A DNA stretch of 64,000 nt. Source: Biomaibacter acetigenes (GTDB lineage Bacteria; Bacillota; Thermosediminibacteria; Thermosediminibacterales; Tepidanaerobacteraceae). The notes below the pieces were generated by a model. That model was not told the DNA's origin, searched no databases, and worked only from the letters and a program-made list of their open reading frames with translations. Shown piece by piece: positions 43,393 through 52,498 of the stretch; positions within the stretch are counted from its first letter, which is position 1, and each line of letters opens with the position of its first letter. The position numbers and the translations under genes were made by a program. The stretch covers positions 1,240,001 to 1,304,000 of the forward strand of contig NZ_CP033169.1 in assembly GCF_003691585.1 (NCBI RefSeq). Direction: 5' to 3'.

Positions 43393-44370
43393 ATTATAAA
43401 CAAAAACATTCGCACCGATCTCGCCATCGAAGCAAGGGAGCTTACAGGCGGCAAGGAACTCTCCGGGGTGCGGGTCGATACTGAAAAATCTGATGAAATG
43501 ACCATCAGCAGGGTCAGGATAGAAAACGAGGCTGGAGCCGAAGCCATGGGTAAACCCATGGGTTATTATGTCACGCTGGAAGTGCCTCGCCTCAAGGAAA
43601 AAGATCCGAAACTTACCGAAGAAGTCAGTAAAAATATGGCCGAGGAAATAAAAAATATGATAGATTTACCGGCCGATGCTACCATACTTGTCATAGGTCT
43701 GGGCAACTGGAATGTAACACCGGATTCTCTGGGGCCCAAGGTTGTCAGCAGACTGATTATCACCAGACATCTGATGGAAATAATGCCCGATAAATTTAAC
43801 ACGGAAAATGGAATCCGTCCCGTTTGCGCTCTGGCACCAGGAGTTCTCGGAATAACCGGCATAGAAACCAGCGAAGTAATCAAGGGTCTGGTAGAAAAGG
43901 TAAAACCCCAACTTGTCATTGCCATTGATGCCCTGGCAGCAAGAAGTATGGAGCGCATCAGCACCACCATCCAGATAGCCGATACCGGTGTTTATCCGGG
44001 TTCCGGGGTAGGTAATCGCCGCATGGGCATTACTGAAGAAACCATAGGTGTTAAAGTTATTGCCATAGGAGTGCCCACAGTAGTGGATGCGGCTACCATG
44101 GCCAATGACACTCTGGACATGTTGATAGGCCAGTTTACCCGACAGGCAAAACCCGGCAGTGATTTTTATAGACTGTTGCAGGATCTGGACAAAGACGAAA
44201 AATATAAATTAATACAGGAAGTCATGTCTCCTTTTGTGGGACAACTGGTAGTAACTCCAAAGGAGATAGATTCCCTGATAGATAACACAGCCAGGACGCT
44301 GGCCGGGGGTTTAAACCTGGCCCTTCATCCCGGGATAAGTTATGAGGAGGTGAGCACTTTTCTCCAATAA
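43393..44370 (+). CDS. gpr: Germination protease
   Basis: GPR degrades small acid-soluble spore proteins in the germinating spore. The N-terminus required for the family (NIRTDLAIEARELTGGKEL) lies upstream of the first standard start codon (GTG 43468). Between the TAG at 43390 and that sequence no ATG, GTG or TTG occurs in frame; translation must begin at ATT 43393 or ATA 43396, five or eight bases after AGGAGG. Other family features: LVIGLGNWNVTPDSLGPKVV, CALAPGVLGITGIETSEVI and AIDALAARSMERISTTIQIADTGVYPGSGVGN are intact. RTDLAIEA resembles the self-cleaved propeptide junction. Confidence 0.9.
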   Translation: MINKNIRTDLAIEARELTGGKELSGVRVDTEKSDEMTISRVRIENEAGAEAMGKPMGYYVTLEVPRLKEKDPKLTEEVSKNMAEEIKNMIDLPADATILVIGLGNWNVTPDSLGPKVVSRLIITRHLMEIMPDKFNTENGIRPVCALAPGVLGITGIETSEVIKGLVEKVKPQLVIAIDALAARSMERISTTIQIADTGVYPGSGVGNRRMGITEETIGVKVIAIGVPTVVDAATMANDTLDMLIGQFTRQAKPGSDFYRLLQDLDKDEKYKLIQEVMSPFVGQLVVTPKEIDSLIDNTARTLAGGLNLALHPGISYEEVSTFLQ

Positions 44371-44400
44371 AAATGAGGCAAAAAAAGCCTCATTTTTTTT
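44371..44400 (+). terminator. gpr terminator
   Basis: AATGAGGC-A7-GCCTCATT and a T tract directly after the gene. Confidence 0.85.
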
Positions 44401-44439
44401 GTGTACGGTGAATATGTTTTATGGGAGGAAGTGATAGAC

Positions 44440-45633
44440 TTGATAAGGTTTAAAGTAATAAAAATTAAAAAATACATACTATTTGCAGTTTTAGGCATTT
44501 TAATTTTGGGTTTGGTTGCTTCGGTGATCAGAACCGGCCTTTCTCCAAAAGTAGTTCCGGTTTTCGGCAGTTCGGGCAAAAAAAATATTGATATTAATAT
44601 AAATTTCGTACATAGGTTGGATAATGGGTTCCTCAGGAAACTCATATGCTGGGGTTTACCTGTGATCAATGCCGTAAACAATGAACGATTTCCCCTGGTA
44701 AATTATATTTCCCTGGCAAGAACTGCATTCCGGATGATGACAAATGTGGATTTAGATAACCCGAGAAGTTATTTTTCAATACAGGTTCCCATTATAAGTA
44801 TTGTCAAGACGGAAATGGTTTCGACGCCAGGAGTGGAACTGCCCCCGGAAAATCCCCCAACGGTGGAAAATGAACATGAACCCTCGACAAATCCGCCAGA
44901 AGTTCCGGAACCTGACACATCGGCGGCAGAGGTGGAAAAAATCGTGCCCATGAAGGGAAAGCCGCTGGTTCTAATATACCATACCCATACCACGGAATCA
45001 TATATGCCTTCAAAAAACTATAACTACAACCCCAGAGATAAGGCATACCATACCAATGACCTTAGATTCAGCGTAGCAAGAGTTGGAGATGTAATGGCCG
45101 ACGAACTAAATAAGATGGGCATCCCTACTTTACATGACAAGACCGTGCATGATGTGCCCACATACATGACATCGTATACCAATTCCCTGAAGACTGTGGA
45201 ACAAATTCTCAAAACAAATCCATCCATAAAAATAATAATAGATCTTCACCGCGATGCCCCTACGGCAGATCCTCAAAAATCAAGGGAATTGACCACAGTT
45301 AAGATTGACGGCAAGACCTATTCTAGAATCATGCTGGTCATCGGCAGCGACAAGGTATTTCCACACCCGCACTGGAAGGAGAATTACCGGTTCGGTGTTC
45401 TAGTCAATAATAAGCTTGAAGAACTCTATCCGGGCATTTCCAGAGAGATAGATTTAAGGGAGCAGAGGTTTAACCAGCATCTTTCCAAAAAGGCTATTCT
45501 TGTGGAAATAGGCAGTCACGGGAATACCATGGAGGAATCCATAGAATCCGCAAAAGCCTTTGCCCGGGCGCTCTCAGAAGTAGTAAAAAGTTTGACGCTG
45601 CTGAATGAAAATGAAAATATTGGCCAACAATAA
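44440..45633 (+). CDS. spoIIP: Stage II sporulation protein P
   Basis: SpoIIP is the peptidoglycan amidase/endopeptidase for engulfment, acting with SpoIID and SpoIIM. An N-terminal membrane anchor (YILFAVLGILILGLVASVI) is followed by a Pro/Glu-rich linker near 130-165, then the catalytic domain: LVLIYHTHTTESYMPS, IIIDLHRDAP, and ILVEIGSHGNTMEES with the zinc-type residues. TTG 44440 is nine bases after GGGAGG. It lies after gpr as in Bacillus. Confidence 0.94.
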   Translation: MIRFKVIKIKKYILFAVLGILILGLVASVIRTGLSPKVVPVFGSSGKKNIDININFVHRLDNGFLRKLICWGLPVINAVNNERFPLVNYISLARTAFRMMTNVDLDNPRSYFSIQVPIISIVKTEMVSTPGVELPPENPPTVENEHEPSTNPPEVPEPDTSAAEVEKIVPMKGKPLVLIYHTHTTESYMPSKNYNYNPRDKAYHTNDLRFSVARVGDVMADELNKMGIPTLHDKTVHDVPTYMTSYTNSLKTVEQILKTNPSIKIIIDLHRDAPTADPQKSRELTTVKIDGKTYSRIMLVIGSDKVFPHPHWKENYRFGVLVNNKLEELYPGISREIDLREQRFNQHLSKKAILVEIGSHGNTMEESIESAKAFARALSEVVKSLTLLNENENIGQQ

Positions 45634-45753
45634 AAAAATAAGAACAACATCTGACTTCTGGCCTCCGACATCTGATATGTTACCGGTGCTGCACAAGTCG
45701 TTCGCTAAGGCAAACTGTGCACCTCCTTCATCTTTATTAAAAGGTGAGTATCT
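45634..45753. other. Intergenic with small direct and inverted repeats
   Basis: ACATCTGA occurs at 45647-45654 and 45668-45675; GGTGC...CACA (45685-45695) pairs with TGTGCACC (45716-45723) around a 20-base loop. Could be a small dispersed repeat element; no gene or clear terminator is seen. Confidence 0.35.
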
Positions 45754-46065
45754 GTGAACTATAAGGATTTATTGACATTGATTATCATCTTTCTTTTTGT
45801 TTTAGCCCTGGGACTTCGGGCGGCCGAAGAGGGCGTGTATGCCACTATGGGTATCGATAAAAGGCCCGCAAGTTTTGACTTTGATTTCGATGCCCGGGAC
45901 AGGTCCTATGACTTTTCCATTTTGGGCAGACACTGGCAATTTGCCAGTACATTCAAGATAGCCGATTTCTATGCCGACAGGAAAAAGGTCAACATAAGAA
46001 TTTCAGGAAGGGATATAAAGTTTCATCCTCTTGTAAACCTGGGGTTCAAGTTAAGAGCGGGGTAA
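45754..46065 (+). CDS. Hypothetical anchored protein, 103 aa
   Basis: An N-terminal hydrophobic segment (LLTLIIIFLFVLALGLRAAEE) is a membrane anchor or signal. The remainder is beta-rich and polar (FDFDFDARDRSYDFSILGRHWQFASTFKIADFYADRKKVNIRI). GTG start after AAAAGGTGAGTATCT. It lies between spoIIP and lepA; a sporulation or envelope role is possible only by neighbourhood. Confidence 0.6.
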   Translation: MNYKDLLTLIIIFLFVLALGLRAAEEGVYATMGIDKRPASFDFDFDARDRSYDFSILGRHWQFASTFKIADFYADRKKVNIRISGRDIKFHPLVNLGFKLRAG

Positions 46066-46135
46066 ATCTTGATAAAAAATCCGCCGAAATGTATAATTGA
46101 ATGTAAAAAGGGCTGAAGAAAATGAGGTGGAATAA

Positions 46136-47938
46136 ATGTCTATACCCCGCGAAAGAATCAGGAATTTCTGTATAATAGCCCACATTGACCACGGAAAATC
46201 AACCCTGGCCGATAGACTGCTGGAATATACCGAGACCATACCCCCTCGCGAGATGGAAGACCAGGTTCTTGATAAAATGGAACTGGAGCGGGAGAGGGGT
46301 ATCACCATCAAAGCCCAGGCGGTTAGGATGATATACCACGCCGATGACGGGCACGACTATCTTTTGAATCTAATAGATACACCCGGACATGTGGATTTTA
46401 ACTATGAGGTTTCAAGAAGCCTGGCCGCCTGCGAAGGTGCTCTGCTGGTGGTAGACGCCACCCAGGGTATAGAGGCCCAGACTCTGGCCAACACTTATCT
46501 TGCACTGGAACATAATCTGGAGATAGTGCCAGTAATAAATAAAATTGACCTCCCCAGCGCCGACCCCGAAGAAACCAAAAGAGAGATAGAAGAGGTAATC
46601 GGGCTTTCCACCGAAGAAGCCGTTTTGACTTCGGCCAAAGAAGGCACAGGGGTGAAGGATGTACTGGAAGCCATTGTTAAATTTATCCCTCCCCCAAAAG
46701 GCCGCATTGAGGACCCGTTGAGGGCTCTCATATTCGACTCCTTTTACGACTCGTACAAGGGGGCTGTGGCCTTTGTGCGTGTCATGGAAGGGGAAATATC
46801 ACCGAAAAAGGTCATTAAAATGATGTCAACAGGCAAGAGCTTTGAAGTTACCGAAGTGGGCGTTTTTAAGCCCGACATGGTATCCGTTGACAGCTTGAAA
46901 GCTGGAGAGGTCGGGTATGTGGTGGCCAGTATAAAAAATGTTACCGACACCCGGGTGGGAGACACCATCACCGATGCTGAAAGGCCTGCGGAAAAACCGC
47001 TGCCCGGTTATAAAAAAGCGGTGCCCATGGTATTTTGCGGCATGTACCCTGCCGAAGGCGAGGATTATGAAAATCTAAAAGACGCGCTGGGCAAGTTGCA
47101 ATTAAATGATGCAGCCCTGTTTTTTGAACCTGAAACTTCGGCGGCTCTCGGATTCGGATTCCGATGCGGTTTTCTGGGATTGCTGCACATGGATGTGATT
47201 CAGGAACGCCTTGAGCGGGAATATAACCTGAACCTTATCACCACTGCCCCCAGTGTCATTTACAAAGTCACCAGGACCAGCGGGGAGCAGATCAACGTGG
47301 ACAACCCCACTAATTTTCCGCACCCAACGGAAATAGAATATATTGAAGAGCCTTATGTAGACGCGTCCATCATGCTTCCTACCGAATATGTGGGTACGAT
47401 CATGGAGCTTTGCCAGGATAAGCGCGGGACCTTTAAGGATATGCAGTATATAAATGAAAAGAGGGTAATATTAAAATATGACATGCCCCTTTCGGAAATA
47501 ATTTACGATTTCTTTGACCAACTCAAATCCAGATCCAGGGGCTATGCATCCCTGGATTATGAGCTTTCGGGCTATAAAAAATCCGAGCTTGTCAAGCTGG
47601 ATATCCTTATAAACGGAGAAATAGTGGATGCTCTGTCTTTTATCGTTCACAAGGATAAGGCGAATAGCCGGGGCCGGCAGATGGTGGAAAAGCTAAAAGA
47701 AGTAATTCCCCGCCATCTTTTCGAGATACCCATACAGGCTGCTATAGGAGGCAAGATCATTGCCCGGGAAACAGTAAGTGCCCTGAGGAAAAATGTTCTT
47801 GCAAAATGCTACGGCGGTGATGTCACCAGAAAGAAAAAGCTTCTTGAAAAACAAAAAGAAGGCAAGAAGCGGATGCGCCAGCTGGGGAATGTGGAAGTGC
47901 CCCAGGAAGCCTTCATGGCTGTATTGAAAATGGAGTAA
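46136..47938 (+). CDS. lepA: Elongation factor 4 (back-translocase)
   Basis: 600 residues, full length. G1 [20 protein letters not shown], switch [17 protein letters not shown]4 VINKIDLP, and the EF4-specific C-terminal ([43 protein letters not shown]) are all intact. A ribosome-bound GTPase that remodels stalled translocation states. ATG follows GAGGTGGAATAA. Start of a block of conserved translation genes. Confidence 0.97.
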   Translation: MSIPRERIRNFCIIAHIDHGKSTLADRLLEYTETIPPREMEDQVLDKMELERERGITIKAQAVRMIYHADDGHDYLLNLIDTPGHVDFNYEVSRSLAACEGALLVVDATQGIEAQTLANTYLALEHNLEIVPVINKIDLPSADPEETKREIEEVIGLSTEEAVLTSAKEGTGVKDVLEAIVKFIPPPKGRIEDPLRALIFDSFYDSYKGAVAFVRVMEGEISPKKVIKMMSTGKSFEVTEVGVFKPDMVSVDSLKAGEVGYVVASIKNVTDTRVGDTITDAERPAEKPLPGYKKAVPMVFCGMYPAEGEDYENLKDALGKLQLNDAALFFEPETSAALGFGFRCGFLGLLHMDVIQERLEREYNLNLITTAPSVIYKVTRTSGEQINVDNPTNFPHPTEIEYIEEPYVDASIMLPTEYVGTIMELCQDKRGTFKDMQYINEKRVILKYDMPLSEIIYDFFDQLKSRSRGYASLDYELSGYKKSELVKLDILINGEIVDALSFIVHKDKANSRGRQMVEKLKEVIPRHLFEIPIQAAIGGKIIARETVSALRKNVLAKCYGGDVTRKKKLLEKQKEGKKRMRQLGNVEVPQEAFMAVLKME

Positions 47939-47942
47939 CAAT

Positions 47943-49070
47943 ATGAATGAAATTTCTCTATATATCCACATTCCCTTTTGCGTCAAAAAATGCAATTACT
48001 GTGACTTTAACTCCTATGCTGCGCCGGAACTGGTGCCTTCCTATATGGAAGCCTTACAAAAGGAAATCTCATTATATAGATACATGAATCGTCCGGTAAA
48101 AACAGTATATATCGGCGGAGGAACCCCAACCCTTCTAAGTGAAAAAGACCTGGAGACCTTGATAGACTGCATCCGCCGGCGCTTCAAAATAAAATCCAAC
48201 GCCGAATTTACCATAGAAGCCAATCCCGGCGCTTCAAGCCGGGAAAAGCTTTTGCTTTTAAGAAATCTCGGGGTAAACAGACTGAGCCTGGGACTTCAAG
48301 CTTACCAGGACAGGCTTTTGAAAGTCATGGGCAGGATTCATTCGGCGAAGGAATTTGAAGAAAGTTTCAAAACCGCCAGGCAAGCAGGTTTTGACAATAT
48401 AAATGTAGATGTGATATTTGGCCTGCCCTGGCAGACCCTTTCGGACTTCATGGAAACTCTGGAATATCTGGCCAAACTTTCTCCGGAACATATATCCTGC
48501 TATTCGCTGACAGTGGAAGAAGGTACCGTATTTTACAAATGGCAGCAACAGGGCTTGCTGGAACTCCCGGGCGAGGATGAAGAGCGGGCCATGTACCATA
48601 AAGCCGTGGAATATCTAAAGAGGCAAGGATTTATCCATTATGAAATATCTAATTTTGCAAAACCAGGCCGGATGTCCCGGTACAACATGGCCTGCTGGGA
48701 ATATGAAGATTATCTTGGCCTCGGTGCGGGAGCCCATTCCTTTATGGATGGCCTCAGGTTTTATAACTACCTCTCCCCGCAGCAATATATAAAATGCCTG
48801 TCACAAAAAATGCTTCCGGTGGCGAAAACGGAACATATAGATATCCGGGAGCAGCAGGCGGAATTTTGTTTTTTAGGGCTGAGGCTGATAGAGGGATTGA
48901 ATAAAGAAGCTTTTAAAAAACGTTTCGGAAAGGATATTCATCAAATTTACGGCAGTACCATCGAAAAACTTTTAGCATCGGGCTTGCTTGAAGAAGATGA
49001 TATACATTTGAAGCTCACTTACCGGGGCCTGGACCTGGCCAACGAAGTATTTGTAGAATTTTTGCCTTAA
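47943..49070 (+). CDS. hemW: Heme chaperone / HemN-like radical SAM protein
   Basis: 375 residues. The radical SAM cysteines are Cys13, Cys17 and Cys20 (PFCVKKCNYCDF), followed by the GGGTPTLL, NPGASSREKLLLLRNLGVNRLSLGLQ and NVDVIFGLPWQT motifs of HemW/HemN. HemW lacks the residues typical of true coproporphyrinogen oxidase and carries heme; the close lepA pairing is normal. Four bases after the lepA stop. Confidence 0.93.
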   Translation: MNEISLYIHIPFCVKKCNYCDFNSYAAPELVPSYMEALQKEISLYRYMNRPVKTVYIGGGTPTLLSEKDLETLIDCIRRRFKIKSNAEFTIEANPGASSREKLLLLRNLGVNRLSLGLQAYQDRLLKVMGRIHSAKEFEESFKTARQAGFDNINVDVIFGLPWQTLSDFMETLEYLAKLSPEHISCYSLTVEEGTVFYKWQQQGLLELPGEDEERAMYHKAVEYLKRQGFIHYEISNFAKPGRMSRYNMACWEYEDYLGLGAGAHSFMDGLRFYNYLSPQQYIKCLSQKMLPVAKTEHIDIREQQAEFCFLGLRLIEGLNKEAFKKRFGKDIHQIYGSTIEKLLASGLLEEDDIHLKLTYRGLDLANEVFVEFLP

Positions 49071-49075
49071 TCTTC

Positions 49076-49104
49076 TTGACAAAAAAAATCCGAAGTGATA
49101 TTTT
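49076..49104 (+). promoter_or_regulatory. Heat-shock operon promoter
   Basis: TTGACA (49076-49081), 17-base spacer, TATTTT (49099-49104) preceded by TGA, an extended -10. The CIRCE operator begins 13 bases downstream. Confidence 0.75.
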
Positions 49105-49117
49105 TTTAATTAGAATT

Positions 49118-49144
49118 TTAGCACTCTCGTGTTAAGAGTGCTAA
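49118..49144 (+). promoter_or_regulatory. CIRCE operator (HrcA binding site)
   Basis: TTAGCACTC-N9-GAGTGCTAA, a perfect copy of the CIRCE consensus, in the leader of hrcA. It predicts repression of the whole hrcA-dnaJ operon by HrcA, including the chaperonin. Confidence 0.97.
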
Positions 49145-49161
49145 AAAGAGGTGAGAGTTAT

Positions 49162-50193
49162 ATGCTGGATGAAAGGAAAATGAAAATACTTTCAGCTATC
49201 ATAGATGACTATATAGCCACGGCCGAACCCATTGGTTCCAGGACCATAGCCCGAAAATATCACATCGGAATTAGCCCGGCCACGATCCGCAACGAAATGG
49301 CGGACCTGGAAGAACTGGGATACCTATCTCAGCCCCATACATCGGCGGGGCGCATACCATCCAATAAGGGATACAGGTTTTATGTGGACTTTCTGATGCC
49401 TTCAAGGAAGCTGGATGAATACGAGCAATCCTTTATAAAGAAGCTTCTCAAAAAGCGTGTCAAAGAACTGGAGGACCTGATCGAAGAGGCGGGAAAGGTC
49501 ATATCCAAACTTACCAGCTATACCGCCATCATTCTGGGGCCCCAGCTTGAATGCAGCAGGTTGAAGCACGTGCAGATAATACGGCTGGAAGAAAAGAAAG
49601 GCCTCATGATCATAGTAACCAATTATGGTACCGTCAGCCATCACATTATAGAGATACCTCAGAATTTGACGGATTCGGATTTGCAGAGAATATCAAATGC
49701 ATTAAACAGCAATCTCGGGGGGAAAGCCCTTGAAGAAATAACTCCAGAAGTTATGAATTCCATAAAAGATGACATGATAGAATATGACAGTGTTTTAAAT
49801 ATACTGCTGGATTTGTTGATGGAAAACCTTGACGACACAAAAGAGAATAGTAAGGTCTACGCCTCGGGAAGTTCCAGGATGCTGGAGTTTCCAGAATTCA
49901 GGGATGTGGAAAGGGCCAGGAATTTTCTATCTCTCCTGGAACAGCATGACCTGATCACAAGGGCTCTCAAGACTGCATGCAAGCCCAACACCATAACAGT
50001 TACCATAGGCAGTGAAAATCCCTGGAGCGAATTTCAAGAACTGAGCATTGTTACCACAGGTTTTTTCGTTGAGGATAAAAACCTGGGCATTTGCGGCATA
50101 ATTGGCCCCACCCGCATGGAATACTCTAAAGTTTTTTCCATACTTGAGAAAGTAACCGACTATCTCAACAAAGCCATTACATCACTATTGTAA
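49162..50193 (+). CDS. hrcA: Heat-inducible transcription repressor
   Basis: 343 residues. The winged helix at 1-80 is clear (ILSAIIDDYIATAEPIGSRTIARKYHIGISPATIRNEMADLEELGYLSQPHTSAGRIP). A GAF-like centre and C-terminal NPWSEFQELSIVTTGFF, GIIGPTRMEYSKVFSILEKV complete the family pattern. ATG 49162 follows AGAGGTGAGAGTTAT. It binds the CIRCE upstream; GroEL classically helps HrcA fold, a job that the group III chaperonin may share. Confidence 0.96.
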   Translation: MLDERKMKILSAIIDDYIATAEPIGSRTIARKYHIGISPATIRNEMADLEELGYLSQPHTSAGRIPSNKGYRFYVDFLMPSRKLDEYEQSFIKKLLKKRVKELEDLIEEAGKVISKLTSYTAIILGPQLECSRLKHVQIIRLEEKKGLMIIVTNYGTVSHHIIEIPQNLTDSDLQRISNALNSNLGGKALEEITPEVMNSIKDDMIEYDSVLNILLDLLMENLDDTKENSKVYASGSSRMLEFPEFRDVERARNFLSLLEQHDLITRALKTACKPNTITVTIGSENPWSEFQELSIVTTGFFVEDKNLGICGIIGPTRMEYSKVFSILEKVTDYLNKAITSLL

Positions 50194-50270
50194 GATACAC
50201 CGGATTTAAACCTCGACCCTATGGGCGGGGTTTTCTTCCGCATTCGTAAATTATTAAGGAGGTTTTGATA

Positions 50271-51858
50271 TTGACATTCAAGGATAACAGCGCCCAGGAA
50301 GTGGATGAAAAACTGGCAGCTCTCATCACCAATTCCAATGCCATAAGAGCCGTCGCATCGGCCGTTGAAGGCACCATCGGTCCCAAAGGTCTGGACATAA
50401 TGCTGGTGGACCGTTTTGGAGAGGTTACCATCACCAACGATGGAGTTACGATTTTAAAGCAGATGGATGTAAACCATCCGGCAGCTAAAATGCTCATCAA
50501 CATCGCAAAAGCCCAGCAGGAAGAGGTAGGAGACGGGACCACCACGGCCACCATTATGGCGGGAACCATGGTTTCCGAAGGCGTGAACCAGATATTGAAG
50601 GGTGTACCTGTGGCCCGGGTCATAGAGGGCGTAAAATACGGGGTAAAAAAAGCCCGGGAGATTCTGAGCGCGAACATCATTCCGGTCAGGGATATAAATG
50701 ACCCGGCACTGAAGAATATAGCCCTCATAGCCGGAAGGGAGCATGAGGACATTGCAGAGCTCGTCACAAAGGCGGCAAAACTTATCGGTGAAGAAAAACT
50801 TAGAGAAAAGAATTTCAAATTAAAGGACATTGTAATGTCCCGGGCGGGAGCAGACAATGAGGTTTTTATGGGCATAATAATTGATAAGGAAAAAATGAAT
50901 AAACAGATGCCCGACGAAATCAACGATGTAAAGGTGCTTTTGATAGATGATGCTCTGGAACCCGAAGAAATTGCCCCAGAAGCCCTCAGGACGGAAGCAG
51001 GATTTACCCGTTATCTGGAACTCAAGCAGGAGTTCAAGGAGAACCTTAAGAAAATAATGGATTTGAATATAAATCTCATACTGGTGGATAAAAATGTAAG
51101 CGATGAGGCCGAGGAACTCCTGACCGATGCAGGCATTATAGTACTGGAAAGGGTATCAAGAAAAGACCTGGAGAGGGTGTCGGAACATACCGGCGCAAGG
51201 ATAATAAAGCGTATGGGCCTTAAAAAGCCGGCACAAGAGATACAAAACTACATAGGCCGGGCCGATAAGGTATATGAAGATGAGAAACTGGAGCAGATAA
51301 GGATAGTGGGAGGCAAGGGCAAACCCATGGCCACCATCCTGGTGGGGGCAGCCACCGAGGAAATAGTCGGCGAAAGGGAACGTATAGCCAGGGATGCCGC
51401 TTCATCCCTGCAAGCTGCCGTGCTTTTCGGCATGGTTCCGGGCGGCGGAGCCGTGGAAATGGCCATATCCCGGGAACTGGAAAAAGAAAAGGATAAAATG
51501 AAGAGCATGGCTTCGTACGGGGTGGAATGCGTATGTGCCGCCCTTAAAAGGCCCCTGGCCCAGATTGTGTATAATGCAGGATTTAACCCCCTGGAAAAGA
51601 TGGAAGAAGTAAATTTCACCCAATCTGAAAAAAAACAGCTTCTCCATCGGAATCAACTGTGAAACCGGAGAAGTGGCGGATATGGTGGAACTCGGGGTGC
51701 TAGACCCTGCCCTGGTAAAGCTGCATGCCATCAAGGCTGCAGGGGAAGTTACCGAAGCTATTCTCAGGATAGATACCATAATCAAGAAGAAGGACGAATC
51801 AGTTCCGAGCAAGCCCGGGGCCGAAACGCCAAATGGCATGGCTGAAATGGATTTTTAA
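50271..51858 (+). CDS. Group III (archaeal-like) chaperonin, frame broken at an A run
   Basis: A thermosome-like Hsp60 of about 528 residues in two frames. N-terminal ATP loop GTIGPKGLD, then [12 protein letters not shown], a lid region without a GroES contact, [20 protein letters not shown], and [15 protein letters not shown] near 390. After eight As (51628-51635) the frame changes; with seven As it continues [47 protein letters not shown], the C-terminal ATP domain. Bacterial group III chaperonins close with a built-in lid and are known from thermophilic clostridia in the dnaK operon, exactly this context. TTG 50271 follows AAGGAGGTTTTGATA. The frameshift removes the ATP-site Asp-containing end unless the run is misread. 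Confidence 0.9.
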
Positions 51859-51892
51859 AACATTTTAAAACAAAAGAGGTGAGGTGATCCAA

Positions 51893-52485
51893 ATGAATTT
51901 AAAGCCCGGGGAAGAAAAGGATAAAGATGTGGAAAACGCCCTGAAAGAAAAAGATGATGGCAGCACGGGTACGGGCGATGAAGAAATAAAAGAAGAAAGT
52001 AACAGCGAGAATGATTTAAAACAAAAACTTGAAACTCTGGAAAAGACCATTGAAGATCAACAAAAGCAAATCGATGAATACAAGAACCGCTGGTATAGAG
52101 CCCAGGCGGATTTCGACAACTTTAGAAAAAGAACTCAAAAAGAAATTCAGGATATTCATCTCTATGCAGGGGAACAGTTGATTAAAGATATCCTTCCCGT
52201 GGTGGACAATTTTGAAAGGGCCATGGACTCCATAGAGGACAGGGAAGGCCCCATTTATAAGGGAATCCAGCTTATTTACCAGCAGCTCAAAAAAGTGCTG
52301 GAAAAATATGATGTAAAAGAAATCGATGCTCAGGGCAAGACCTTTGACCCCAGGTTCCACGAGGCGGTCATGCAGGTGGAAAGCCAGGAATATGAAAATG
52401 ATACCGTAATTGAAGTCTTGCAAAAGGGTTATTTATTCCATACAAAAGTCATAAGACCCAGCATGGTCAAAGTTGCTAAAAATAA
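51893..52485 (+). CDS. grpE: Nucleotide exchange factor GrpE (stop codon lost in this sequence)
   Basis: A coiled coil ([21 protein letters not shown]) leads to the GrpE head domain ([55 protein letters not shown]). In this sequence the frame runs on into dnaK. One more A at 52478-52482 would create TAA at 52483-52485 directly before the dnaK ribosome site, giving a normal GrpE end. ATG 51893 follows GAGGTGAGGTGATCCAA. It releases ADP from DnaK. Confidence 0.88.
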
Positions 52486-52498
52486 CGGAGGTGTTTTT

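Noticed and set aside
50219-50923. 234-residue minus-strand ORF over the chaperonin
   Set aside because: Ser/Met-rich shadow of a well-supported coding sequence on the other strand.
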